Shown here one piece after another: positions 26,881 to 38,642 of a stretch of DNA of 64,000 nt. The position numbers were made by a program, and so were the translations under genes. This DNA is from Pseudomonadota bacterium (GTDB taxonomy: Bacteria > Pseudomonadota > Alphaproteobacteria > Sphingomonadales > Sphingomonadaceae). Positions within the stretch are counted from its first letter, which is position 1; each line of letters begins with the position of its first letter. The DNA lies in NCBI GenBank assembly GCA_023424095.1, contig JAFAEG010000133.1:43392-107391 (forward strand), read 5' to 3'. The notes under the pieces were generated by a model that ran no database searches, was not told where the DNA came from, and saw only the letters and a program-made list of their open reading frames with translations.

Positions 26881-28110
26881 TCAGACTTCGCGATTGACCA
26901 GCCAGACGGCCCACAAAGCGGCGATCTCGGCATAGGGGCCGACGACGATGCGGATCGCCGCGTCGGCTTCGGCGCGCTGCCCGGCCATCGCCAGTGCGAT
27001 GCCGAGGCGGGTGTTGACCAGCCCGGGATCCTCGCCCGGCCGGCTCAGCGCCAGGCGATAGAGTTCGGCGGCCTCGGCATAGCGGCCGTGGGAGAGATGG
27101 GCGTCGCCGGCAGTCCGCGCCTGCGCCGCCGTGCCGGTGGCGCCGCGTGCCGTCGCGAGCTGCGCAGCGAGCGTGCCGCGTTCACGGGTGATGCGGGGGG
27201 CGAGGGCGGTCAGCATCGTCCGCGCGTTCGCATTGCTCGCGGACAGGATGCGGCGGGCAACGCCTTCGTCGATGATCGCTTTGGCTTCGGCGGGGAAGCC
27301 GGCGGCGTCCATCGCCTGCGCGGCGGCAAGATAATCGCGCTCACCCGCCAGACCATTGGTCGCGCGCGCCAGCCGCCAGCCATCCACCACCTGCGCCGCG
27401 TCTGCGGTGCCGAGCGTGCGGAAGATGATCAGCACGTCGCGCCAGTTTTCGGGCGTGGGGTAAGCGGCGATGAAATTGCGGGCGAGCTCCATCGCCACGC
27501 CGCGCTGCCCGGCCTGCTCCGCCAGCGCGAGCGCCAGCTTGTAGCGGCTTTCCGGGAGCGCCCGGCCGGCGGCCAGAGCGGCGCGCGAAGAACGCTGGAA
27601 CAGGCCCAGCGCCTCGACCGCGCGATTGCGGTTGCGCTCCAGCTGCGCGAGCATGCTCAGCGCTTCGGCATCATTCGGCGCGAGCGCGATGGCGCGGTTG
27701 AGCAAGCCCTCCGCGTCGTTCAGATTGCCGCTATCGTAGGCGATGCCCGCCGCCTGGCGGAGCAGTTCGACCTGCTCGTCGACCGGCGCGCGGCGCGAGT
27801 TCAGGACCCCGTTGATCGCTTCATTCTGGGCGGTCCGATTGCCCGTGCCCATCGCCACATTGAGCTCGAGCCGGCCAAGGACATAGCGGGCATCGGCGCC
27901 GCGCACCGATGTCCGGGCGGCGGGGATCAGCGACGAGGCCAAAGTCCAATTGCCGGCATCAACCGCCTGCTTCAGCGGCAAGAGCGCGGTCCGCTCGGCC
28001 GGCGTCAGGGTGATCGCAGCAGGCTCGGCGGGGCGAGGCTGGGCCCATGCGGAAGCCGGGCCCAGGGCCGCCATCGTCACCGCGGCCACGCCGATCCCGA
28101 ACTTGCTCAT
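26881..28110 (-). CDS. Secreted TPR-repeat protein (paralogue A)
   Basis: The 409-residue protein has a signal peptide (MSKFGIGVAAVTMAALGPASAWAQ) and several helix-turn-helix TPR-like units. The clearest are NLNDAEGLLNRAIALAPNDA and the C-terminal YAEAAELYRLALSRPGEDP. It shares with its downstream-numbered neighbour (28199-29530) the blocks ARYVLGRLELNVAMGT, AAYPTPENWR and GIALAMAGQRAEAD, ending in a WxxW-like tail. The start at 28110 is set by the signal peptide. The role is unknown; TPR proteins are scaffolds for complexes, here presumably in the periplasm. Confidence 0.8.
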   Translation of the reverse strand: MSKFGIGVAAVTMAALGPASAWAQPRPAEPAAITLTPAERTALLPLKQAVDAGNWTLASSLIPAARTSVRGADARYVLGRLELNVAMGTGNRTAQNEAINGVLNSRRAPVDEQVELLRQAAGIAYDSGNLNDAEGLLNRAIALAPNDAEALSMLAQLERNRNRAVEALGLFQRSSRAALAAGRALPESRYKLALALAEQAGQRGVAMELARNFIAAYPTPENWRDVLIIFRTLGTADAAQVVDGWRLARATNGLAGERDYLAAAQAMDAAGFPAEAKAIIDEGVARRILSASNANARTMLTALAPRITRERGTLAAQLATARGATGTAAQARTAGDAHLSHGRYAEAAELYRLALSRPGEDPGLVNTRLGIALAMAGQRAEADAAIRIVVGPYAEIAALWAVWLVNREV

Positions 28111-28152
28111 CACCCGATACTCCCGACCATCAATTCGCACGACACATTGAGG

Positions 28153-28186
28153 AAAATAGGGGGCGCCGCAAGCCGTGCGGCGCCCC
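28153..28186 (-). terminator. Intrinsic terminator between the two TPR genes
   Basis: A perfect 11-bp GC stem (28160-28170 with 28176-28186) has a five-base loop and is followed on the minus strand by CTATTTTCC. It stands 12 bases past the stop of the upstream TPR gene, so the second copy probably has its own promoter or depends on readthrough. Confidence 0.75.
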
Positions 28187-28198
28187 TCATTCGGTCGT

Positions 28199-29530
28199 TC
28201 AGCCCTGGCGGCGGTTCAGCCAGGCCAGCCAGATCGCGGCGATTTCGCTGCGATTGCCGGTGACGGCGCGCAACGCGGTTTCCGCCTCGGCGCGCTGCCC
28301 GGCCATCGCCAGCGAGGCGCCGATGCGCACGTTGAGCAGATTGGGGTCCTCGCCGCCCTTGGTCAGCGCGACCCGGTAAAGCTCCGCGGCTTCGGCATAA
28401 CGGCCATAGCCGTAGAGCGCATCGCCGACGTTGCGCGCCTGCCGGGCGCTGCCCGAACCGCGCGCTTCCCGGACTTCGGCTGCGAGGCCGGCCTGATCCT
28501 GCGCCAGGCGGTCGCGGATCTGCGCCATCACGCGGCTGACTTCACCCTGTTCGGTGATCGTCCGAGCCGCGATGCCGGCGTCCAGCAGGGACTTCGCTTC
28601 GCCATAATAAGAGGCCTGGATGAGCGTGTTGGCGAGCGGCACGAACTCGCCCGGCTGAACGACTCCGGCGGTCCGGCCGAGGCGGTAGATGTCGATCAGA
28701 TATTGGACATCATTATTCTCGGCTTCACGCAGCACGTCCACGGCGATGCGCCAGTTGGCCGGCGTCGGGTAGGCAGCCAGCAGGCGCTGCAACGCCGTGA
28801 TCGCTGCGGGCCGCTGGCGCGCCGCATGCGGCACCCGCCAGGCGCGCTGATAAAGGTCCTCGGCGGCGACGCTGCCGCTGGCCTCGGCCGTGCGGATCGC
28901 TTCGTTCACCCCCTCGAGCGCGCCGGCGGTGTTGCCGCTGCGCTCCTGCACGATCCGCAAATTGGTCTGCAGGCGGGTGTCCGACGGATTGGCCTGCAGG
29001 AGCTGGCGGAAAATCCGTTCGGCGGTCGCGTAATCATTGGCCTGGAAGGCCTGTTCGGCCCGCCGATTCAGGATCGCGCTCTGCGCGGTGCGATAGTTGG
29101 TCGCTTCCTCGGCCGGCGTCGAGCTGTTGGCGAGCAAGGCGGCGATCGCCGCTTCCTGGCCTTCGAGATTGTTGGTGCCGAGTGCGATCGACAATTGCAC
29201 GCGGGCCACCAGATAACGCGCATCGTTGCCGCGCGCCGCAGCCTGAGCCGCCGGGAGCAGCGCCTGGACGCCAGCCCAATTGGCCGCCTGGCCCGCATTG
29301 TTCGCGGCCGTGTTCGCCGCCAACAAAGGATTGAGCGCAGCCTGCTCGCCGCGCGACAAATTGTAGCGGCGCTGTGCGGCCGGCTGGGCCTGCTGGCCCG
29401 ACTGAGCGCTGGGGGTCTGGGTGCGGCCCGGCTGAGTCCCGCGGGTGGCTTCCTGCGCCATCGCCGGCATCGCCGCGATCAGCAATCCACCGGTAAGCCC
29501 CGCTAGGGCCGAGGCCTTGAACTTCGTCAT
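28199..29530 (-). CDS. Secreted TPR-repeat protein (paralogue B)
   Basis: The 443-residue protein has a signal peptide (start MTKFKASALAGLTGGLL, cleavage near AMAQ), a Gln/Thr-rich linker, then TPR-like helices. Examples are YATAERIFRQLLQANPSDT and YGRYAEAAELYRVALTKGGEDP. It is a tandem paralogue of the 26881-28110 gene: both contain LLAAYPTP(E/A)NWR and LAMAGQRAEA and end with a Trp-rich tail. The ATG at 29530 is preferred, with AGGAGA upstream; an earlier ATG lacks a signal peptide. Function unknown. Confidence 0.8.
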   Translation of the reverse strand: MTKFKASALAGLTGGLLIAAMPAMAQEATRGTQPGRTQTPSAQSGQQAQPAAQRRYNLSRGEQAALNPLLAANTAANNAGQAANWAGVQALLPAAQAAARGNDARYLVARVQLSIALGTNNLEGQEAAIAALLANSSTPAEEATNYRTAQSAILNRRAEQAFQANDYATAERIFRQLLQANPSDTRLQTNLRIVQERSGNTAGALEGVNEAIRTAEASGSVAAEDLYQRAWRVPHAARQRPAAITALQRLLAAYPTPANWRIAVDVLREAENNDVQYLIDIYRLGRTAGVVQPGEFVPLANTLIQASYYGEAKSLLDAGIAARTITEQGEVSRVMAQIRDRLAQDQAGLAAEVREARGSGSARQARNVGDALYGYGRYAEAAELYRVALTKGGEDPNLLNVRIGASLAMAGQRAEAETALRAVTGNRSEIAAIWLAWLNRRQG

Positions 29531-29743
29531 CGTGAAAACTCTCCTGAGGAATCGCCGACCATGGTAACTCACCGCCTTCGCAGGGAAAGCGGAAACGCGG
29601 CGGCTCTTATCTATGAACCGGAAGGCTTGCTAGCCCGCCCCCGCTGAACCGGGCTTTAATCGTGGCGGGTCCGGGACTTGCTTGAGGAAGAGGGGCGGTT
29701 GCGGCTAGGCCGCCCGCATCCGGCCAGCGTGGGAGAAGTTACC

Positions 29744-30553
29744 GTGTCGAACCCCGATCTCAGCCTTTGCCGCACGCTCTTGTTCCTGCCGGCCTCCAAT
29801 GCCCGGGCGATCGAAAAGGCGCGCAATCTGCCGGCGGACATGATCATCCTCGATCTGGAGGATGCGGTGCGCGAGGAGGACAAGGCCGCCGCCCGCGATC
29901 AGGCCGTGGCGGCGGTGCAGCAGGGCTTCGGGGGCAGGCTGGTCGCGATCCGGGTCAATGCGGTCGGCAACTCGCATCATGGCTCGGACATGCTGGCGGC
30001 GCGCCGCTCGCACGTGCCTTACGTCATCCTCCCAAAGGCCGAGACGCCCCGCCAGGTGAGCGACACCAAGGCGATCTGCGAGCGGCCCATCATCGCCATG
30101 GTCGAAACGCCGGCGGCCGTGCTGGGCGTGGGCGAACTTGCGGCGGTCAGCGCCGGGCTGATCGTGGGCACCAACGATCTTTCCGCCGAGCTCGGCATTC
30201 CGGCCGATGCGGGCCGGTCCGGGCTCGTGCTGGCGTTGCAGCGCGTCCTGCTTGCCGCCCGCGCTGCCCGAGTCCCCGCCTTCGACGGCGTCTATAACCG
30301 GCTCGAGGACGATGCCGGCCTGGCCGAAGAAGCGGAGCAGGGGCGGCGCTACGGCTTCGACGGCAAATCCATCATCCATCCGAGCCAGGTCGACACGGTG
30401 AACCGCATCTTTTCGCCCTCCGATGCCGAATTGGCGGCGGCGGCGGCTTTGGTCGAGGCGGCGATCGGCGGCGCCCAGCGGCATGACGGGCGAATGATCG
30501 AGGAAATGCATGTGATCCAGGCGCGCCGCATGCTCGCCCGGGCGCGAAGCTAG
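29744..30553 (+). CDS. CitE-like CoA-ester lyase (HpcH/HpaI superfamily)
   Basis: The 269-residue TIM-barrel protein opens LCRTLLFLPASNARAIEKA and has the metal-binding ILDLEDAVREEDKAAAR. It also has AIRVNAVGN, VETPAAVLGVGEL and GFDGKSIIHPSQV, all typical of citrate-lyase-beta-like or malyl-/citramalyl-CoA lyases. It lacks the rest of a citrate lyase operon, so it probably cleaves a 3-hydroxyacyl-CoA such as citramalyl- or malyl-CoA. GTG at 29744 is chosen because GGGAGAAG ends a few bases upstream. The 213 bases to the divergent TPR gene hold both promoters; I see no other feature there. Confidence 0.88.
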   Translation: MSNPDLSLCRTLLFLPASNARAIEKARNLPADMIILDLEDAVREEDKAAARDQAVAAVQQGFGGRLVAIRVNAVGNSHHGSDMLAARRSHVPYVILPKAETPRQVSDTKAICERPIIAMVETPAAVLGVGELAAVSAGLIVGTNDLSAELGIPADAGRSGLVLALQRVLLAARAARVPAFDGVYNRLEDDAGLAEEAEQGRRYGFDGKSIIHPSQVDTVNRIFSPSDAELAAAAALVEAAIGGAQRHDGRMIEEMHVIQARRMLARARS

Positions 30554-30608
30554 CGGCGAGCGACGCGCCGTCCTTGCCAGCCTCACGCTGCCTTCGCTAA
30601 GCGGCCCC

Positions 30609-33571
<2,963 letters not shown>

Positions 33572-33580
33572 GGAAGCAAA

Positions 33581-34762
33581 ATGACCCCCTCGGCACGTGC
33601 CCAGGCAGCGATCGAGCTGCTCGACCTGATCATCGACGGCGCCCGCAGCAATGGCGGCGCGGCGGACAATCTGATCGCCCGCTATTTCAAGGAGCGGCGC
33701 TACGCCGGCTCGGGCGACCGCCGGGCGGTGCGGGAATTGGTCTATCGCGCGATCCGCCGGGCGGGCGAGGTGCCGGCATCGGGCCGCGCCGCGCTGGCCG
33801 GGCTGGCGTCTGATGACGAGGCGCTGGCCGCCTTGTTCGATGGTTCGCCGCATGGCCCCGTTTTGCTTGCGGACGACGAGCCCCGGGCGCCCGCCGCTTT
33901 GTTCCCGGCCTGGCTCGACTCGCTGATCGATCCGGCGATCGCGGCGGGAGAGCAGGCGGCCATGCTGGCCCGCGCGCCGCTCGACCTGCGCGTCAATCGC
34001 CTGCGCGGCACCCGTGAGGATGCTTCTGCCTTGCTGCCGGAAGCCACGCCGACGCCCCACTCGCCGATCGGTCTGCGTCTGCCCGAAGGCTTTCGCGTCG
34101 ATCAGCATGACGCCTGGAAATCCGGCCTGGTCGAGGTGCAGGATGAGGGCAGCCAGTTGCTCGCTTTCGCCTGCGCCGCAAAGCCCGGCGAAGTCGCGGT
34201 CGATCTGTGCGCAGGGGCAGGCGGCAAGACGCTCGCGCTCGCCGCCGAGATGGCGAACCAGGGCAGCCTGATCGCCGCCGACACCGATCGCGGCCGACTT
34301 TCCCGCATGCCGCCGCGCCTGACCCGCGCCGGCGTCTCGATCGTCACGCCGCGCCTGCTCAATCCCGGTCAGGAGCGGGTCGCGCTCAGTGATCTGGCCG
34401 GGACGTGCGACTTCGTCCTTGTCGATGCGCCCTGCTCGGGCAGCGGCACCTGGCGGCGCAACCCGGAGACGCGCTGGCGGCTGACCCCGGACCGGCTCGA
34501 CCGGCTGGTCGCCTTGCAGGCGGACCTGCTGGATATCGGCGCGGAGCTGCTGAAGCCCGGCGGCCGTTTGGTCTATGCCGTCTGCTCGCTGCTGGCGCGC
34601 GAGGGCAGGGACCAGGCCGCCGCCTTCACCGCGCGTTCAGCGTTCGCGGCCCAGCCTGTGCCGATGGATGCGGGTCGTGACGCGGGCACCGGTCGGCTGT
34701 TGAACCCGGCGACGGATGGCACGGACGGCTTTTTCGTCGCCTGCTGGTCGGCCCCATGTTAA
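33581..34762 (+). CDS. RsmB-type rRNA cytosine-C5 methyltransferase
   Basis: The 393-residue protein has an N-terminal NusB-like helical part (about 1-130) and a C-terminal SAM methyltransferase. The SAM loop is DLCAGAGGKTLALAAEM, the catalytic motif DAPCSGSGTWRRNPE carries one Cys, and AVCSLLAREG carries the second Cys used for release. It should modify 16S rRNA (C967 in E. coli for RsmB). It follows guaB by nine bases. The C-terminus ends FFVACW as usual. Confidence 0.9.
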   Translation: MTPSARAQAAIELLDLIIDGARSNGGAADNLIARYFKERRYAGSGDRRAVRELVYRAIRRAGEVPASGRAALAGLASDDEALAALFDGSPHGPVLLADDEPRAPAALFPAWLDSLIDPAIAAGEQAAMLARAPLDLRVNRLRGTREDASALLPEATPTPHSPIGLRLPEGFRVDQHDAWKSGLVEVQDEGSQLLAFACAAKPGEVAVDLCAGAGGKTLALAAEMANQGSLIAADTDRGRLSRMPPRLTRAGVSIVTPRLLNPGQERVALSDLAGTCDFVLVDAPCSGSGTWRRNPETRWRLTPDRLDRLVALQADLLDIGAELLKPGGRLVYAVCSLLAREGRDQAAAFTARSAFAAQPVPMDAGRDAGTGRLLNPATDGTDGFFVACWSAPC

Positions 34763-34793
34763 TGCGGTCCGCAAGATGTCGAAGGAGTTGCTC

Positions 34794-35324
34794 ATGCGTC
34801 TGACCCCCATCGCTTTCGCCGCCGCGATCGTGGCGGGCACGATGGCCAGCGCCGGCCATGGCCAGCGCCCGGACGCGCAGATCGACGCCCGCTCGGCGGC
34901 AATGGCGCAGCAGGCGCAGGCCGCGCTCACCGCCGGCCGGCATGATGAGGCAACGGACCTGTACGAAACCGCGCTGGCGGTCGATCCGCGCAATCGCGAG
35001 GCCTACCTCGGTCTCGCCCGCGTCGCCCAGGCGCAGCGTCTCCCCGGCAAGGCGATCCGCCTCTATCAGGACGCCCTCACCATCGAGCCGAACGATCTGA
35101 ACGCGCTCGCGGGGCAGGGTGAAGCCTATGTCCAGCGCGGCGCCGTCGACCGCGCCCGTCGCAACCTCACCCGCGTGCAGGAATTGTGCGGCCGCGGTTC
35201 CTGCCCGCAGGCCACCAGCCTGGCCGCCGTGATCCAGCGCGGACCGCCTGTCGAAGCGGCCCAGGCCAATCCGCCGGCCACGCCGACGCCGGCCGCGCCG
35301 ACCCCGACGCCGCAGCCTAACTGA
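34794..35324 (+). CDS. Secreted tetratricopeptide-repeat protein
   Basis: The 176-residue protein has a signal peptide ([21 protein letters not shown]) and two or three TPR units ([20 protein letters not shown], then [19 protein letters not shown]). A Cys pair (CGRGSC) and a Pro/Thr tail follow. The ATG at 34794 is chosen because AAGGAG lies six bases upstream. The partner is unknown. Its 3' end overlaps the convergent rsmA by eight bases. Confidence 0.8.
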   Translation: MRLTPIAFAAAIVAGTMASAGHGQRPDAQIDARSAAMAQQAQAALTAGRHDEATDLYETALAVDPRNREAYLGLARVAQAQRLPGKAIRLYQDALTIEPNDLNALAGQGEAYVQRGAVDRARRNLTRVQELCGRGSCPQATSLAAVIQRGPPVEAAQANPPATPTPAAPTPTPQPN

Positions 35325-36141
35325 GCAACCGCGCCACCGAAACGAACTCGGCGACGCTGAGCGTTTCGGCCCGCCGCTCGGGATCGATCCCGACCGTCTC
35401 CAGCGCCTCAAGCGCGCCGGGCAAGGACGCGAGCGAACGGCGCAGCATCTTGCGCCGCTGGCCGAAGGCGGCAGCCGTAAGCCGTTCCAGCACGGCCGCC
35501 TTCACGCCCTCCGGCTGAGCGTCGGGAGTGATGTGCACCACCGCCGACATCACCTTGGGCGGCGGCACGAAGGCGGAGCGGTGTACCTTCATCGCCAGCA
35601 CGGCCTTGCTGCGCCATTGCGCCAGCACCGCGAGCCGCCCGTAGGCGCCGGTGTCCGGCTGCGCGACGATCCGTTGCGCGACCTCCTGCTGAAACATCAA
35701 GGTGAGCGAGCGCCAGAAGGGCGGCCATTGTTCGCCGCCCAGCCAGCGCACCAGCAAGGCGGTGCCGACATTGTAAGGCAGGTTGGCGACGATATGCGCG
35801 CCGGGCACGGTGGCGGCTTCGTCGATCGCCAGCGCGTCGCCTTCGATCACCTGCAGCTTGCCGGGAAAGGCGTCGGCCACTTCCGCCAGCGCCGGCTGGC
35901 AGCGCCGGTCGCGCTCGACCGCGATCACATTCGCACCGGCGCGCAGCAAGGCGCGGGTCAGGCCGCCCGGGCCGGGGCCGACCTCATAAGCGGTCGCGCC
36001 CTCGAGCGATCCGGGCACGCGGGCGATGCGGTCGAGCAATTGCTCGTCGAGCAGGAAATTCTGGCCCAGCGCCTTGGACGCGCTGAGGCCATGGCGGGCG
36101 ATCACCTCGCGCAGCGGGGGCAGGGCAGTCACGGCGGTCAC
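35317..36141 (-). CDS. rsmA: 16S rRNA adenine dimethyltransferase (KsgA)
   Basis: The 274-residue enzyme dimethylates two adjacent adenines in the 3' hairpin of 16S rRNA during 30S maturation. It has [18 protein letters not shown], the SAM motif [13 protein letters not shown], the acidic [11 protein letters not shown], and the catalytic [11 protein letters not shown]. The GTG at 36141 overlaps the pdxA stop (GTGA), giving the conserved order surA-pdxA-rsmA. Confidence 0.95.
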   Translation of the reverse strand: MTAVTALPPLREVIARHGLSASKALGQNFLLDEQLLDRIARVPGSLEGATAYEVGPGPGGLTRALLRAGANVIAVERDRRCQPALAEVADAFPGKLQVIEGDALAIDEAATVPGAHIVANLPYNVGTALLVRWLGGEQWPPFWRSLTLMFQQEVAQRIVAQPDTGAYGRLAVLAQWRSKAVLAMKVHRSAFVPPPKVMSAVVHITPDAQPEGVKAAVLERLTAAAFGQRRKMLRRSLASLPGALEALETVGIDPERRAETLSVAEFVSVARLLS

Positions 36142-37160
36142 GCCGCCGCGCGCGACGCGTTCTCTCCGGCCATGCGCACGGCACATTCGCCGGCGGTGCG
36201 GATCGCGGCGACCATCGCGCCGGGCAGGGCCAGATCCTTGCCGGCAATGTCGAAAGCGGTGCCGTGGTCGGGCGAGGTGCGCACGATCGGGAGGCCGAGC
36301 GTGATGTTGATGCCGTCGTCGAAATGCAGCGTCTTGAGCGGGATCAAAGCCTGGTCGTGATACATGCACAGGGCCAGATCATATTCGGCGCGGCGACGGG
36401 CGTGGAACATCACATCCGGCGCGAGTGGGCCGACCAGATCATAGCCCTCCTCGGCCAGCAGCGCGATCGCCGGCTGGATGATGTCGATCTCCTCGCGGCC
36501 CAGATTGCCGTCTTCGCCGGCGTGCGGGTTCAGCCCGGCGACCGCAATCCGTGGCCGGGCGATGCCATATTGTCTTTGCAGGCCCTTGATCGCGGCGCGT
36601 CCCTTGGCGACGATCTTGTCGATGGTGAGGGCTTCGAACACGCCGCTGAGCGGCAGGTGACCGGTGACCGGCACGACCTTCAGCGTCGGTCCGGCCAGCA
36701 TCATCGCGACGCTGTCGGTCGCCACGCCGCAGCGCTCGGCAACGAATTCGGTCTGGCCGGGATGGGTGAAACCGATGGCGTAAAGCTGCCGCTTCGACAC
36801 CGGCCCGGTCACCACCGCAGAAGCCGCCCCGCCGCGCGTGAGCCCCACGGCGAATTCGAGCGAATCCAGTGCGTTACGGGCGCCCTCGAGCGTCGGCTGG
36901 CCCGGTACCGCGCCGTCGCCGGCGACCCGGATGATGGGAAGGGCGCGGTCGAAATAATCGAATGCGTCGCTCGGCTCACCAATCACCGCGATCGGCCCGT
37001 TCCAGACGGCCTCGATCGCGGCGACATCGCCCACCGCGAAGAAGGGGGGCAGGCCGGCCTCCCGACGCTGCTCCCAGCTCTTGGCGACGACTTCGGCGCC
37101 GATCCCGGCGGGATCGCCGATCGAGACGGCGAGCGGCCGTTCGACGGGCGGCGCTGTCAT
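36138..37160 (-). CDS. pdxA: 4-Hydroxythreonine-4-phosphate dehydrogenase
   Basis: The 340-residue enzyme oxidises 4-phosphohydroxy-threonine in the DXP-dependent vitamin B6 pathway. It opens [19 protein letters not shown]. The metal-binding His are in [21 protein letters not shown] and [12 protein letters not shown], and [19 protein letters not shown] is the family signature. It lies four bases after surA and overlaps rsmA. Confidence 0.96.
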   Translation of the reverse strand: MTAPPVERPLAVSIGDPAGIGAEVVAKSWEQRREAGLPPFFAVGDVAAIEAVWNGPIAVIGEPSDAFDYFDRALPIIRVAGDGAVPGQPTLEGARNALDSLEFAVGLTRGGAASAVVTGPVSKRQLYAIGFTHPGQTEFVAERCGVATDSVAMMLAGPTLKVVPVTGHLPLSGVFEALTIDKIVAKGRAAIKGLQRQYGIARPRIAVAGLNPHAGEDGNLGREEIDIIQPAIALLAEEGYDLVGPLAPDVMFHARRRAEYDLALCMYHDQALIPLKTLHFDDGINITLGLPIVRTSPDHGTAFDIAGKDLALPGAMVAAIRTAGECAVRMAGENASRAAA

Positions 37161-37164
37161 CCGC

Positions 37165-38508
37165 TCAGCGATATTCGATCACCGCGTCGCGACGCAGATC
37201 GCGCAGCAGGCGCTGCGCCTGCCGCGCCATGCGCTCATCCTCGATCGCTTCCGCGACCGAGCTCGCCGTCGGGGTCGCTGCCTCTTCGGGATCGTCGCGT
37301 CCGCACAGCACCAGAACACTGACCCGCTCGTTCGAACCGAACGGCTGGGTCACCTGGCCGACACTCATGCGAAGGAGCATGTCCTGCAATTGCGGGGGCA
37401 GGTCGCGAACGATGACATTGTCGTTGGCAACCAGATCGGCGCCGACCGAGGAAGCCGCCTGCTGCGCACCGCCGCAGCCGCCCATCGTCTGCGTGGCGAC
37501 GGCCAGTTGCTGAGCGCGCTGCCGCGCCACGGCTTCGGGCGTGCCGGCCGGCAAGGCGATCGACATTTGCATCAGGCTCAATTGCGCATCGCGCGGGTTG
37601 GCGGTCAGGACCTGACGGGAATCGGTGATCGCGATGACGGAGAAGCCGCCGGAAACCTGGATGGGATCGCTGACCGCGCCGACCGGCATCTGCTGCACCA
37701 CCGCCGCCAGTTCGGGCGGCAATTGCTCGGGCCGAATCCAGCCCAGATCGCCGCCAACGGCGCTCGTGGTGGCGGTGGAATGGAGGCGCGCCAGCGCGGC
37801 GAAAGGCGTGCCGTTGCGGATCTGCTCGATCAACTGGCTCAGACGCGCCCGAACCTGTTGAGCGTTCTCCGGGGTCGCCTCCATATAGATTTCGGAGACG
37901 TGATACTCGGCAGTGCCGCGCATTTGGAGCATGCGCGAGACCCTCGCCTCGACCTCGGCATTGCCGACGCTGACCTGCGGGATGCGCTGCCGGACTCGCT
38001 GCCAGGAGGCCTGGCCGAGAATCTGGCGCTTCAACGAACGCTCGGACGAGCCCATCGCGCTCAGAAACGCCCCGAAGCTCTCCGGCGTCTGCCCATTTTG
38101 CTGCGCCATGCGAGCGAACTCGCGGTTCACGATTGCCTGATCGACCGGCAATTCGCGCTGGCGCGCGGCCTGAATCTGCAAGGTCTCGTCGATCAGCATG
38201 CGCAGGACCTGCGCCCGGGCGCGGACCAGTTCCTCCGGGGGGATGCGGTCTGCCTGGCCACTGAGCAGCAGGGCCAGCCGCTGCTCCACGTCCGTGCCGG
38301 TGATGATCTCTTCATTCACGATCGCGGTTGCGCGAACGACATTCGATTCGGCGGGAGTGCCGACGAAATTCACGTCCTGCGGAATGTTGAGCGGCGAGCC
38401 GGAAGGCTGCGCGGCGCCCTGGCTGTTCGCGGTCTGCGCGACGGCAGCGGCCGCGACGAAGGACACGGCCAGGATACCGGCGCCCTTCCGGATGAGTCCG
38501 AACGTCAT
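37165..38508 (-). CDS. surA: Peptidyl-prolyl isomerase/chaperone SurA
   Basis: The 447-residue periplasmic chaperone has a signal peptide (MTFGLIRKGAGILAVSFVAA), a SurA N-domain starting VRATAIVNEEIITGTDVEQR, a parvulin domain (about 200-310; YHVSEIYMEATPENAQ, GGDLGWIRPEQLP, VSGGFSVIAI) and a second, degenerate parvulin segment with an odd Gly-Gly-Cys-Gly-Gly. It escorts outer-membrane proteins to BamA. The ATG at 38508 is preferred, four bases after GGAGG. The 134-base gap to lptD holds nothing recognisable. Confidence 0.92.
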   Translation of the reverse strand: MTFGLIRKGAGILAVSFVAAAAVAQTANSQGAAQPSGSPLNIPQDVNFVGTPAESNVVRATAIVNEEIITGTDVEQRLALLLSGQADRIPPEELVRARAQVLRMLIDETLQIQAARQRELPVDQAIVNREFARMAQQNGQTPESFGAFLSAMGSSERSLKRQILGQASWQRVRQRIPQVSVGNAEVEARVSRMLQMRGTAEYHVSEIYMEATPENAQQVRARLSQLIEQIRNGTPFAALARLHSTATTSAVGGDLGWIRPEQLPPELAAVVQQMPVGAVSDPIQVSGGFSVIAITDSRQVLTANPRDAQLSLMQMSIALPAGTPEAVARQRAQQLAVATQTMGGCGGAQQAASSVGADLVANDNVIVRDLPPQLQDMLLRMSVGQVTQPFGSNERVSVLVLCGRDDPEEAATPTASSVAEAIEDERMARQAQRLLRDLRRDAVIEYR

Positions 38509-38642
38509 CATTCCTCCAAATTTGGCAGGCTTTTCCACTGCCTAAGTCTTGCTGAACCGCAGCTTAGCGCCCTTTGCGGCAATTTCGCGACACTCCTAGC
38601 GCCGCCAAGGTCCCGACGCTACCCGCAATGGAGCCGATCACC

